A DNA stretch of 11,216 nt from Smittium culicis (lineage: Eukaryota > Kickxellomycota > Harpellomycetes > Harpellales > Legeriomycetaceae). The first letter of the stretch is position 1. Each line of letters starts with the position of its first letter. This document shows positions 1 to 7,274 of the stretch, in pieces. Below the pieces are notes generated by a model that was given only the letters and a program-made list of their open reading frames with translations, was not told the DNA's origin and did no database searches. Where the stretch lies: assembly GCA_001970855.1 (NCBI GenBank), contig LSSN01004374.1:1-11216 (forward strand). The letters run 5' to 3'. Both the position numbers and the translations under genes were made by a program.

Positions 1-20
1 GTATATTTCATGTTTGTTGA

Positions 21-452
21 TTATGAATTATATATGATCAGCCTATTATACCAATAAAATTTGCTCACTTTAATATATGCAGCGAATAGGTATTAGAAAC
101 TAGCAAACGCTAAAAAGCATTCCCACAATAAATGAATCCAAACCCAAAATTATAGTCAAAGCCAATTGGGTACTTTAACCCTTTCTCGGGTGGTAGTCTG
201 TTTTTGATCTACATAATATAGCGAATTGAATTCAATAATTTTAAATACAATTTCGAGAAGCATATAATTATTCGCTTGTTTAAGAATAGCAGCAAATAAA
301 AAAGCGCTATTATACTACTGGCGAATAATTAAATTAAACTTTTTAATGAGCGTATAACAGAAAAGGATTAGTGCCAAAGTCACTATTTTCTCGGAATAAA
401 CAAACAAATTTTCAGGAAAAAAGTTTTTTCTTTGTTCAGCAGTCATAAACAT
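21..452 (-). pseudogene. Decayed reading frame, unknown (probably membrane) protein
   Basis: Reading leftward from ATG at 452, a single frame runs about 144 codons to TAA at 21-23 with no frameshift but several internal stops, the first a TAG at 315-317, then TGA at 156-158, TAA at 150-152 and TAA at 93-95. The first 45 codons start MFMTAEQRKNFFPENL and continue into a hydrophobic stretch (about residues 22-34, VTLALILFCY) that looks like a membrane segment followed by basic residues. A second, polar part contains DQKQTTTRERVKVPNWL, then a tryptophan-rich hydrophobic tail. The start lies one base beyond the TAA (454-456) of the upstream remnant, which is typical of a bacterial operon. I do not recognise the family. 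That this is a former gene is inferred from the open frame and residue composition. Confidence 0.4.
265..331. repeat. 11-bp perfect inverted repeat (TAATTATTCGC)
   Basis: The arms TAATTATTCGC (265-275) and GCGAATAATTA (321-331) are perfect inverses separated by 45 bp. Further GCGAAT copies lie at 82-87 and 221-226, so the motif is locally enriched. It could be a small terminal inverted repeat, a protein-binding pair or chance. It overlaps the minus-strand remnant. Confidence 0.35.
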
Positions 453-453
453 T

Positions 454-838
454 TTAGTATACCACTAGCTTTCTGTTTACTGAAGCTAGCTATTCGTACG
501 TAACCAAGATACGTATATTACTACTGGTAATTATACCATTAGCTTTTTTCAACTAGATATGTATCAGGGAACTTTAGAAAAGCGGTAACATACTCTTCGT
601 TTTTTGGCTTGGGCTGTAGTTGAATGTGGATCTGCAACAATATACGCGAACACAACTAAAATCAAAATATTATCTGATATTCTCTGAAGTAGTCTATAGA
701 TAAAAATCCCTTATTGGCCAAACTAAACGCGACCAAATTTAGCATTAATTGGCTATATAGATCAATACTAAATGTCCATTTGCTTATAAATTATACAATG
801 AGCTAATGAAAAGTTCGCATAGCTTCATTTTTTACCAT
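454..838 (-). pseudogene. Frameshifted gene remnant, single-pass membrane protein; faint DotI/TraM-like resemblance
   Basis: ATG at 838 is preceded at 846-849 by a GGAG Shine-Dalgarno-like motif with 7-nt spacing. The start MVKNEAMRTFH meets TAG at 803-805. Coding-like sequence resumes in shifted frames: a part with NKGFLSIDYFREYQ, then a membrane-like LILVVFAYIVADPH followed by TTAQAKKRR and CYRFSKVP, and finally NGIITSSNIRILVTYE before TAA at 454-456. The N-K-x-F-x-x-D-x-x-R pattern just before one membrane helix resembles the N-terminus of DotI/IcmL/TraM proteins of IncI-type type IVB secretion. That comparison is from memory and weak, and at about 125 codons the remnant is shorter than that family. 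The next remnant starts one base after its stop, so the two were probably co-transcribed. At least two frameshifts and several stops make it non-functional. Confidence 0.4.
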
Positions 839-873
839 TAATAATCTCCAATTAAATACACTTTGTTTATTTT

Positions 874-1033
874 TTAAAATTCCTGAGTACGCGCGTATAT
901 TTCGAATTTTCCATCTTTGAATCCAACAGATTTTATATCGGCTTTTTTCCCTAATAGAAACTCAATTGCCTGAGAAAGCTGTTTCCAGAAACGACCCTCA
1001 ATATATGGAAGTCACTTTAAGACGAGAGCCCAT
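874..1033 (-). pseudogene. Remnant of a small protein gene with one frameshift
   Basis: ATG at 1033 begins MGSRLKVTSIY and then hits TGA. A one-base shift continues in an open frame of about 43 codons containing EGRFWKQLSQAIEFL, GKKADIKSVGF and KDGKFEIYARTQEF, ending at TAA 874-876. Joined, it would encode a soluble protein of about 54 residues: an amphipathic helix followed by what looks like two beta strands. The local base composition is clearly richer in G+C than the DNA to its right, and the residue mix (E, K, G, F, R) is not that of random AT-rich translation. It lies 36 bp upstream of the next remnant on the same strand. I do not recognise the family. A 13-codon ATG frame (1254-1213, starting MGDSERRKRFF) further upstream may be a fragment of another gene. 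Confidence 0.45.
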
Positions 1034-1254
1034 TTAGACAAATTGAGTTATAGTGTATGAAATTTAAAATTAGTTTTTTTCCAATAATAAAAATCTAGAA
1101 CTTTATTTAGCAAATAGTACTTTTAAAATGAATTTAGTATATATGAAAATCAAAATTCCTGTAAAATTCCTCAAATAATATTAACAAAATATTAGTATTC
1201 ATACCAATAATTTTAAGCTGCAAAAAAGCGCTTTCTTCGTTCAGAATCCCCCAT

Positions 1255-2713
1255 ATGTATAACCTAGTAAGCATTTATTAATTTGAGTAACCTTAGAATA
1301 AATTTTTTTTTTAACAAGGTTAACCTATAGATATGTCGAGATGTACTTAAATTGTAACTTTATTATGCCCCATGTTTTAAATAATGAGAAACGCCACTTT
1401 AATACGAAATTACAATCTAAAATCAAATTTTAATCTCAGTGATTACACATTGCCTGTAATTCTCACATTCAATATAGCTCAAATAATTCAATTTACTCGT
1501 ATAGATCGAGTATTATCAATACATAATTTTATATAAATCAATTATTTATTTAATGAAAAATTTTTATATAATTTTAGTTTAGTATTAAATATTATTATTT
1601 TTCTCTAAAAAAATTTATTATTTTATTTTATAATTCAATATTCAATGTTACTAATGATTTATCAAACATAAATAGTTTACATTTAATATAGTAACAACAT
1701 AAATTTATCCATCTCATTGGGATTTAATTTTTATAATGACAAACCTTTATTACGCATATTGCTATAACTCTTTCCTAGCTAGATAAATATTCACATACTC
1801 ACCTTTACTAAAATAATATATGTGGGAAAATAAACTTACGCATTTAGCAGAATTTCCAATTTTATTCTTGGTTCTATGATTATAAAAATTATCATCAGTT
1901 CTCATAATATTCAAGATCTGTACATAAATCACTATTTAAAAATATCCTAAAATTCAATATTTTATGATTTTTCATTTATTTATTTATAATAGAGAATAAT
2001 TCAAATGATTTTTGATTTTTTGATGAAAGTTTATAGTATCTTTTCTGGTCTTTTGAAGTTTATTATTGACTCAATAAACTAATAATTAAAATTATTTTAG
2101 CTCATCTCGTAACGATTTAAATGATTATAGTTTTTATTTCCGTATCAAAGAATCTAAATATAATCAAATAAAAACACGTTTTAAAGAATAAGATAAAATA
2201 AATACCCCAAGATTTTGTCGCATTAAAAGTAGCCCTTCTGCCACACCCGATTATAATTAAATTTAATGATTAAAATTTACATTGAATAAATAATATAGAT
2301 ATTTCATTAATAAACTAACAAAAAAAACCTCTTTTAACTTATTCTGATAAAATCAGTAAAAAAATGTAAATTAATCAAATATTTACGACTTTCGAACAAA
2401 AATTCGTAGAATCAAATTTTTTGCGCAAATTTATCAAAAATTAAAAAATTGATCAATTTTAGGCGATAGTTAATTTTCAGAGAATATCCTGTGAAATTTT
2501 ATCATTTCTAGCTATTAAAATAATAAATTCTAATATTTTTATTCGTTTACATATTAACTTTTACATTATTTATATAATATCTAATTATTTTATTGTTGTG
2601 TTATAATTTTTAAGTGCTTTATTTACTATTATGGAATTATATAACCGTTTTTAATGCAAGCAATATTGAATAATAGAGCTATAATTGATATATTTTAAAA
2701 CATTTAAATTGCT
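1255..2713. other. Long AT-rich stretch without a supportable gene
   Basis: G+C falls after about 1040 and very strongly after 1500. No frame stays open long enough to support. A small GC-richer pocket at about 2204-2252 contains CGCATTAAAAGTAGCCCTTC. It is open for about 20 codons in two plus-strand frames but has no start codon or context, and may be a gene scrap. I see no RNA gene or extended repeat here. Confidence 0.6.
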
Positions 2714-3217
2714 TTGGCTGTAAAGGAGGAGGAAATATGGTGTAATCCATTAGTTTTATTATTTTTTTGCTTTGAAGTTTCAACGTTTTATAATTACACT
2801 AATCAAATTAACATTTTAAATTTTATAATAAAAATTAAAACTATCCTTTATTATTTAAAGTATTTTATCTTAATGAAACCCTTTTTTCGACTTATTAGTT
2901 TTCAATAAATCATCAAAAGAAGACAGCCACTATTTTATTGCATAATTAAACCCGTTTCAAAAAGAATTGTGTATTTAACATGGGGGGAAAACTCCAGGGA
3001 ATACCTAAGGAAGTCTGAAAATGTAAAATTTGTGAATATTTGAATCTTATATGAAAAATTCAGGGATCATTTCTCACATATAACGCAGAATAACTTTCCA
3101 TTGTTGAAAAATGGCTCAAATTTAAATATATAATTAACTGGAGTAACTAGTTATAAAAAAGTTAATATTCAACATTCAAATAGACAAATAACGATTATCC
3201 AAAAAAGCATAGTTTAA
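2714..3217 (+). pseudogene. Decayed long reading frame, unknown protein
   Basis: One plus-strand frame runs 167 codons from TTG at 2714 to TAA at 3215-3217 with only three internal stops (TAA 2906-2908, TGA 3041-3043, TAA 3131-3133), far fewer than expected at this base composition. The first 64 codons are uninterrupted: LAVKEEEIWCNP, then two AT-coded hydrophobic stretches. After the first stop the frame reads RIVYLTWGENSREYLRK, then EKFRDHFSHITQNNFPLLK, a hydrophilic and gene-like sequence. The purine-rich AAAGGAGGAGG at 2722-2732 precedes an alternative ATG at 2737, which meets TAA after two codons. It is therefore either a coincidental Shine-Dalgarno or the site of a broken start. No family recognised. 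Absence of a convincing start and presence of three stops argue for a pseudogene. Confidence 0.35.
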
Positions 3218-3352
3218 AAAGTAAAAATCGAATACAATATATGTCTAAAATAGCGAGAAAACTATCCCAACTTTCATATTTATACTTCTATATTTCATAA
3301 ATATTAAAATAACAATTTAATTTAATATAAACAATAAAAATTTTGTAGAAAA

Positions 3353-3523
3353 ATGTATCAATATATCAAAGAATATAGATCTATTATTAACGTTAGACAA
3401 AAAAAAAAGTTCAATAAATTCTTTTCTGCAGATGATAGAATTGTTGAAGGAAATATTAGTGAATTTTGACACATTTATGACGCTTATAAATTATTTGTTA
3501 TAAGATTTTCTTTTTTTTTATAA
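3353..3523 (+). pseudogene. Short ATG-initiated frame broken by one TGA
   Basis: ATG at 3353 opens 38 codons (MYQYIKEYRSIINV, then KKKFNKFFSADDRIVEGN) to TGA at 3467-3469. The same frame continues HIYDAYKLFVIRFSFFL to TAA at 3521-3523, so one substitution separates it from a 56-codon frame. The residue mix, with acidic DDRIVEGNISEF, is unlike neighbouring AT-rich translation. There is no clear ribosome-binding site (upstream is TTTGTAGAAAA). I do not recognise it. It may be part of the same former gene region as the preceding remnant, which lies on the same strand in a different frame. Confidence 0.3.
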
Positions 3524-3925
3524 GATACTAAAAAATAAATTGAAAATTATCTCTTTTTATATTTATTGATGATAATAAAAGGTAACAAGTTTTAGAGTAG
3601 ATGTTATAAATACACACATAGATTATGGGAAATCTCAAAATTGAACTTAATCCAAAAAAAAAAGATAATATTTGACAATTCATATATATTATTAATTATC
3701 AAAAAAAAAAAAAACAGATTCAAGTAAGAATTAACTGGATTCCGTAAAATGTTTTTCTCGAATCTAAGTAATTTTTATTTCAATAATTAGATTGTTTTCG
3801 TTTTTATAGATTTTAAACTAATAGAAACAACAGATACTGGAAAATAATTGCTTTTAAAAAATTATGAGGGTTTAAAATTGAATATTATCATAACATTTAT
3901 AATTATGAAGTTAGAACAATTATAA
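3524..3925. other. AT-rich spacer with a poly-A run
   Basis: No supportable gene. There is a run of 14 adenines at 3701-3714 and several shorter A or T runs. I see nothing else in this stretch. Confidence 0.6.
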
Positions 3926-4042
3926 AAGTCTTTTGTTAGGCACGAAGGAAGGAGTAAAGACAGGTCTAAGACTAAGACTAAGACTAAGACTAAGACTAAG
4001 ACTAAGACTAAGACTAAGACTAAGATGATGTTATTTATCTAA
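3926..4042 (+). other. Open frame across the hexamer repeat, reading (Lys-Thr)n
   Basis: From just after TAA (3923-3925) a plus-strand frame stays open for 38 codons to TAA at 4040-4042. It reads KSFVRHEGRSKDRSK, then nine Lys-Thr pairs, then KMMLFI. It has no ATG before the repeat (GTT is at 3935). The short non-repetitive part (3935-3965) is less AT-rich and hydrophilic, so the repeat may have expanded inside a former coding region. This is weak evidence for a gene and is noted mainly because the repeat length keeps the frame open. Confidence 0.2.
3966..4025. repeat. Perfect hexanucleotide microsatellite (CTAAGA)x10
   Basis: Exactly ten uninterrupted copies of CTAAGA occupy 60 bp. On the other strand the unit reads TTAGTC, similar in form to but different from the common telomeric TTAGGG and TTAGGC units. 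Its interior position and the sharp edges suggest replication slippage rather than a chromosome end. Perfect copies imply recent expansion or active homogenisation. Confidence 0.97.
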
Positions 4043-4098
4043 TATTATAGGGATAATATATATTTAGTGGGATAAATATTATAAAATAAATAATACAC

Positions 4099-4158
4099 TT
4101 AGATTTTTCTTAAAGATGGAATAAGGTTACCCTTTTATACTTTTGAAGAAAAATCTAA
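4099..4158. repeat. 13-bp perfect inverted repeat with 34-bp spacer
   Basis: TTAGATTTTTCTT (4099-4111) and AAGAAAAATCTAA (4146-4158) are exact inverses. The 34-bp spacer contains the locally GC-richer GGTTACCC. It could form a long-loop hairpin, be a terminator-like or binding structure, or be the ends of a very small transposon-derived element. No flanking target-site duplication is obvious. Confidence 0.6.
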
Positions 4159-4238
4159 ATTTTATTATTAAATAAAGATAATTATAAAAGAATTAATAGT
4201 TTTCAAATAATAGCTTGAGGAATATTATGAAATGTTTT

Positions 4239-4253
4239 AGAAGGTTCTAGAAG
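4239..4253. promoter_or_regulatory. Perfect three-unit heat-shock-element-like site
   Basis: The sequence AGAAGGTTCTAGAAG matches nGAAnnTTCnnGAAn, the eukaryotic HSF-binding consensus, with all three units exact. The core TTCTAGAA is palindromic. In isolation it could be chance, but the phased TTCC array begins 27 bp away. If the DNA is bacterial the resemblance is coincidental. Confidence 0.4.
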
Positions 4254-4279
4254 CGACTGGAAATAATCTATGGATAACA

Positions 4280-4339
4280 TTCCATTGTATTCCAAAATTT
4301 TCCGTAAGGTTCCATTGTATTCCATGATTTTCCATAAAG
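4280..4339. repeat. Two 30-bp tandem units made of six TTCC motifs at exact 10-bp spacing
   Basis: TTCC occurs at 4280, 4290, 4300, 4310, 4320 and 4330. The block is two 30-bp units (4280-4309 and 4310-4339) that match at 26 of 30 positions. Each is built of three 10-mers, the first being TTCCATTGTA in both. Ten-bp spacing puts every TTC on the same face of the helix and equals the step-type arrangement known for heat-shock elements (TTC units one turn apart). The palindrome CTCTAGAG follows at 4340-4347. Confidence 0.85.
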
Positions 4340-4637
4340 CTCTAGAGTGTTTCTGTGCATAACATCTTTGAAATATCAAAACTTCTTTTTTGAAAATAAA
4401 ATATCTTTGTGAAAATTATTATTAATAGCTAATTATCGATTTAAATCAAATCAAGTAACGCCAATCCTTTTTATATAAATAATATTAAATTATTATTGGA
4501 TGAAATTATAAGTAGATTATACTGCCATTGATAGAATACTTTCTTTTTACAAAGAAAATGAGCGCTCTGTGGATTCAAGTATTATAAATAATTTTATAAG
4601 AAAGAAAAAATATATAGAAAATTATAAAAAAATTTAA
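4340..4637. promoter_or_regulatory. AT-rich spacer with CCAAT/TATA-like pair and a small hairpin
   Basis: CCAAT at 4461-4465 is followed by TATATAAAT at 4472-4480, about 130 bp beyond the TTCC array, which would suit a eukaryotic promoter pointing right. A hairpin TTTCTTT-TTAC-AAAGAAA lies at 4540-4557 and is followed by ATG at 4558, whose frame closes after nine codons. TATA-like strings are common in DNA this AT-rich, so the assignment is speculative. Confidence 0.2.
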
Positions 4638-4838
4638 GCTATTAAATTGAAAGTGGATTTTATGATTATGTACTTGAGTTTGAAAAGTAATTTTATTAGG
4701 GACTGTATTTTCTATAATAAAAATTATAACTACTTTTGGGGAAAATTTTTTTCTTATAATATCAAAATTAATAACTTTATGTTGATGAGGAAAAAAAATT
4801 TCAAGTTAATACTCACATTAAACACACAAGCTTGTTAA
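4638..4838 (+). CDS. Short AT-rich frame, hypothetical
   Basis: The frame is open from 4638. TTG at 4647 gives 63 codons and the first ATG at 4662 gives 58. It reads VDFMIMYLSLKSNFIRDC, then an Asn/Tyr/Phe/Lys-rich stretch, ending LILTLNTQAC before TAA. There is no signal peptide or clear membrane helix. The upstream AAGCTATTAAATTG has no good ribosome-binding site. A run of this length is possible by chance in an 11-kb AT-rich window. The first 20 residues look gene-like and the rest looks like plain AT-rich translation. It may be another remnant. No family recognised. Confidence 0.15.
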   Translation, partial: AIKLKVDFMIMYLSLKSNFIRDCIFYNKNYNYFWGKFFSYNIKINNFMLMRKKNFKLILTLNTQAC

Positions 4839-4872
4839 TTTTAGTTAAAAGAATTTTAAATAGTACATTTAA

Positions 4873-5061
4873 TCTTATTTGAATTTAAAAAATAAATACT
4901 TCAAAAATTTTAACAAGAATTTACATTCTTCAAAAGAATTATTTTATTTGAATCTGCTTAAATTTAAAATTATTTATTATTATTTAAAACTTTCTTTCTA
5001 TAATTTAATGTTTTTTATTGCTAATAATTTATCATTAATTCATATCCTTAATCGCAAATAA
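4873..5061 (+). CDS. Short Lys/Asn/Leu/Tyr-rich frame, hypothetical
   Basis: The frame is open from 4873, with TTG at 4879 giving 60 codons to TAA at 5059-5061. The first ATG is only at 5008. Composition is almost entirely K, N, L, F, Y, I and S, ending FIANNLSLIHILNRK, which is what random DNA of this composition encodes, apart from the last 15 residues. It is 40 bp from the preceding frame on the same strand. No start signal or family is seen, so this is most likely a chance frame or the tail of a decayed gene. Confidence 0.12.
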   Translation, partial: SYLNLKNKYFKNFNKNLHSSKELFYLNLLKFKIIYYYLKLSFYNLMFFIANNLSLIHILNRK

Positions 5062-5270
5062 AGGTAGTATTTGATTTTTTTTTTCGACTATATTTATTGC
5101 TCGTAAAAAATAACTATTTATAATATATTTTATAAAGTGTATATAACTTGTCCCAAATTCATGATATACATTTTTTTTAATCACGGAATTTTATTGGTAC
5201 GATAACAATAATAGAAAATATGCGGTAAATAAACTAAAAAAATAGAAATTCGGTGCAAGGCATAAAAAAA
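5062..5270. other. AT-rich spacer
   Basis: No gene, RNA or repeat is visible. It ends at the sharp composition change where the GC-richer block starts. Confidence 0.6.
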
Positions 5271-5628
5271 CTAATATTCTAATACTAATAAATTCCTATA
5301 CTGGTCTACTGGCTTGTACCTAAAGGGAAATGGGATCAATCTACCAACTGAGAGATCTACCCAAGCATTGCTTCAAGTCGGCTGGATGACTGAAGTTACA
5401 AGCAGTAATGGAATTAAGCTCGTTCCAACAAAATTGAATTCGTTGATATCATTGATATTCTAGTCAGATCTGCATCTAACAGGATTAATAAAAAATAGGC
5501 TCCTACCCAAACGTGAGAATGATCAACCTGGTTATCCTAAAATAAGCTACTAAACGGCTGAGATCCATAATTCTGTCGAACACTGGACTTGTGCACAGAT
5601 AATGTCTCATTCATTATATAGCTTCTAA
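5271..5628. pseudogene. GC-richer block, decayed coding sequence of uncertain strand
   Basis: This sharply bounded block is far less AT-rich than its flanks and is open on both strands. Plus strand: one frame from 5275 to TAA at 5626-5628, 117 codons with two internal stops (TAG 5461-5463, TAA 5551-5553), including LPTERSTQALLQVGWM, TEVTSSNGIKLVPT and PKRENDQPGYPKISY. Minus strand: ATG at 5614, exactly at the block edge, starts MNETLSVHKSSVRQNYG, has TAG at 5537-5539, then a membrane-like VWVGAYFLLILLDADL. A shift near 5416 leads into LIPLLLVTSVIQPT and DLSVGRLIPFPF, ending at TAG 5271-5273. Plus needs no frameshift; minus has a start codon at the boundary and two plausible membrane segments. 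I do not recognise either product. A tRNA-like string on the minus strand (CTCAGTTGGTAGA) is not part of a foldable tRNA. Confidence 0.45.
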
Positions 5629-6191
5629 TTATTTAATTTCAAGTTATATAATAATTATTTATTTCCAAAATTTTTGATATAATTAGATTTATTATATAGG
5701 CAATATATTCAATTTCTGAATAAATATTAATCATTGATTTAAATAGTTATTTTTTAAAGAATAAATTATAAGAAAACCAAGTATAAATTCAATAAAAAGA
5801 AAGATTAATTGCATTTATAAAAGTAAATCTCAATAATTTATTCCTTTTTCATACCAACAAGATCTTTTTTGCCTAAAATTAAACTGAATAATTTTCATTT
5901 TAAAAAAAAATTTTTTTCGAAATTTAAGCGTCTTGTACTTTATGTATAAATGTATACAATAAAACTTAAAAAAATAAAATTTTAAAATTTTTATAGAACA
6001 TGTTAGCTAATTTATTATTTAATTACTGTTTATTGAATATTAAAGTAGTTAATTATTTAAAAATTTGCTGATTAGCACTATTGGATAAAAAAATATAAGT
6101 ATAAGAGGAAGCATAATTATTATTAATATAATATCATGATGAATAATGAATGATGAGTTTTTTGATAATTTTTACGGATATTATATATTGA
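5629..6191. other. AT-rich spacer
   Basis: No supportable gene or RNA. An ATG cluster near 6134-6153 (ATGATGAATAATGAATGATG) starts only short frames; one of them (MNDEFFDNFYGYYILRC) is open for about 48 codons to a TGA and overlaps the frame annotated at 6192. Confidence 0.5.
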
Positions 6192-6377
6192 GGTGTAAAA
6201 TATTACCCATTTCTTGCAGAGATATTTTCAATATTATCTACATTTTCGAGGGAAAATGTGAGTTTAAATACCTTAGCCTCATTATTTGAGGAAATTTTTG
6301 ACGTTATTTTTTGTGAATTATTAGTGCTTTTGGATATTTCAGTAGAATTACTGGTGTTTCTTTTTCAAAAAAGATGA
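6192..6377 (+). pseudogene. Open frame without start, possible gene fragment
   Basis: A plus-strand frame stays open for 61 codons between TGA at 6189-6191 and TGA at 6375-6377. It reads VKYYPFLAEIFSIL, then SRENVSLNTLASLFEEIF, then a leucine- and valine-rich tail with ELLVLLDISVELLVFL. It has no ATG. The minus strand and one other plus frame are also partly open here, so the coding strand is not certain. The stretch is less AT-rich than its surroundings, which is the main reason to list it. No family recognised. Confidence 0.2.
6240..6259. repeat. 8-bp stem-loop
   Basis: ACATTTTC-GAGG-GAAAATGT is a perfect 8-bp stem with a four-base loop. It is not followed by a T-run on either strand, so it is not a typical intrinsic terminator. 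It lies inside the open frame at 6192-6377. Confidence 0.5.
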
Positions 6378-6974
6378 TTTCTTAGAAGCTTAATTAAGTA
6401 GAAATTAAATTTTGAAAAAAAATTTTAAAGCAATTTTTATTTTTATTTTTATTTTTTATAATGACATGAGTTATATTTTATCTTTTATATTGAGTATACT
6501 ATTATAAAGAAAAATATGCATTATAATATTGGAAGATTGATTTATTGTGCTAAAAACTCTAATAACAAAAAGAAAGATTTATTATTTATTTTTTCTTAAA
6601 GTTTAGTATGATTTGTTTAAAAAAATCGAAGCCCGAAAAAATACATTTCTTGAGCCACTAATTAAATAATATGAAAATTATATATTTTACAGTATCTAGT
6701 GAGAGTATTATAAAATCAGGTTTTTCCGGGATTAAACTTTGGCTTATGATTAATTATTCAATCAAAATATTAATTTGAATTCTCTTTTATCTCTTTTAGC
6801 TTTTATCAGAAATAATATAATTTATTATTATCTAATTTATTTTATGTGTGATTTTTGGATATTTTGAAATAAATTTCCTTTTATTTTGATTTATCTAATT
6901 AATTTTCTATAAGTTTATCTATTTTTATATATTATTTATCAAAATAAATTGATTTATATCTAAAAGAATTTATT
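6378..6974. other. AT-rich spacer with a short ATTTTT repeat
   Basis: No gene supported. Four perfect copies of ATTTTT lie at 6433-6456. The rest is AT-rich sequence with short homopolymers. Confidence 0.6.
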
Positions 6975-7274
6975 ATGAAGAATAAAAGTCTGAATAATAA
7001 GATTAATCAACATCTACTTAATAACTTTCCCAATATAGTATATCAACCTTGATTATTTCATCACTAAGTTGAGAATATATTTCTATAAATTTTTTGTATA
7101 AGAATTTTTACATAGGAATAAACATGGATATAAAAATAAAATTTTCTCTGCTATAGGAGATCCTTTTTTGAAGATTTTTTATTAAAATCTGAATCAATTG
7201 TGGTGGATGAAATTTATAAATATGAATGTATTGTCAAAAGATATTCTATTGATGTTCAAATATTTAAATTTTAA
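6975..7274 (+). pseudogene. Remnant of a roughly 100-residue protein gene with frameshifts
   Basis: ATG at 6975 starts MKNKSLNNKINQHLLNN, continuing FPNIVYQP to TGA at 7050-7052. Coding-like pieces follow in shifted frames: EYISINFLYKNFYIGIN, then HGYKNKIFSAIGDPF. A slip at the T-run near 7166-7171 leads into FEDFLLKSESIVVDEIYK and YECIVKRYSIDVQIFKF, ending at TAA 7272-7274. The last piece is open for 44 codons and is back in the frame of the ATG. Composition (E, D, S, V) is gene-like. Frameshifts fall at homopolymers, typical of an eroding gene or of sequencing error. No family recognised and no clear ribosome-binding site. Confidence 0.35.

Noticed and set aside
3966..4025. CRISPR array or true telomere
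   Set aside because: The unit is 6 bp with no spacers, and the repeat is internal with unique sequence on both sides.
5340..5370. Minus-strand CTCAGTTGGTAGA, identical in form to a tRNA D-arm
   Set aside because: No matching acceptor stem, anticodon arm or T-arm can be found at proper distances; the string lies in a frame open on both strands.
5389..5440. Phage antirepressor (KilA C-terminal) similarity of the plus frame LPTERSTQALL
   Set aside because: Only a short LPTxxS-like match from memory; the rest of the domain motif is missing.
6240..6259. Intrinsic terminator
   Set aside because: The stem has no following T-run on either strand and lies inside an open frame.
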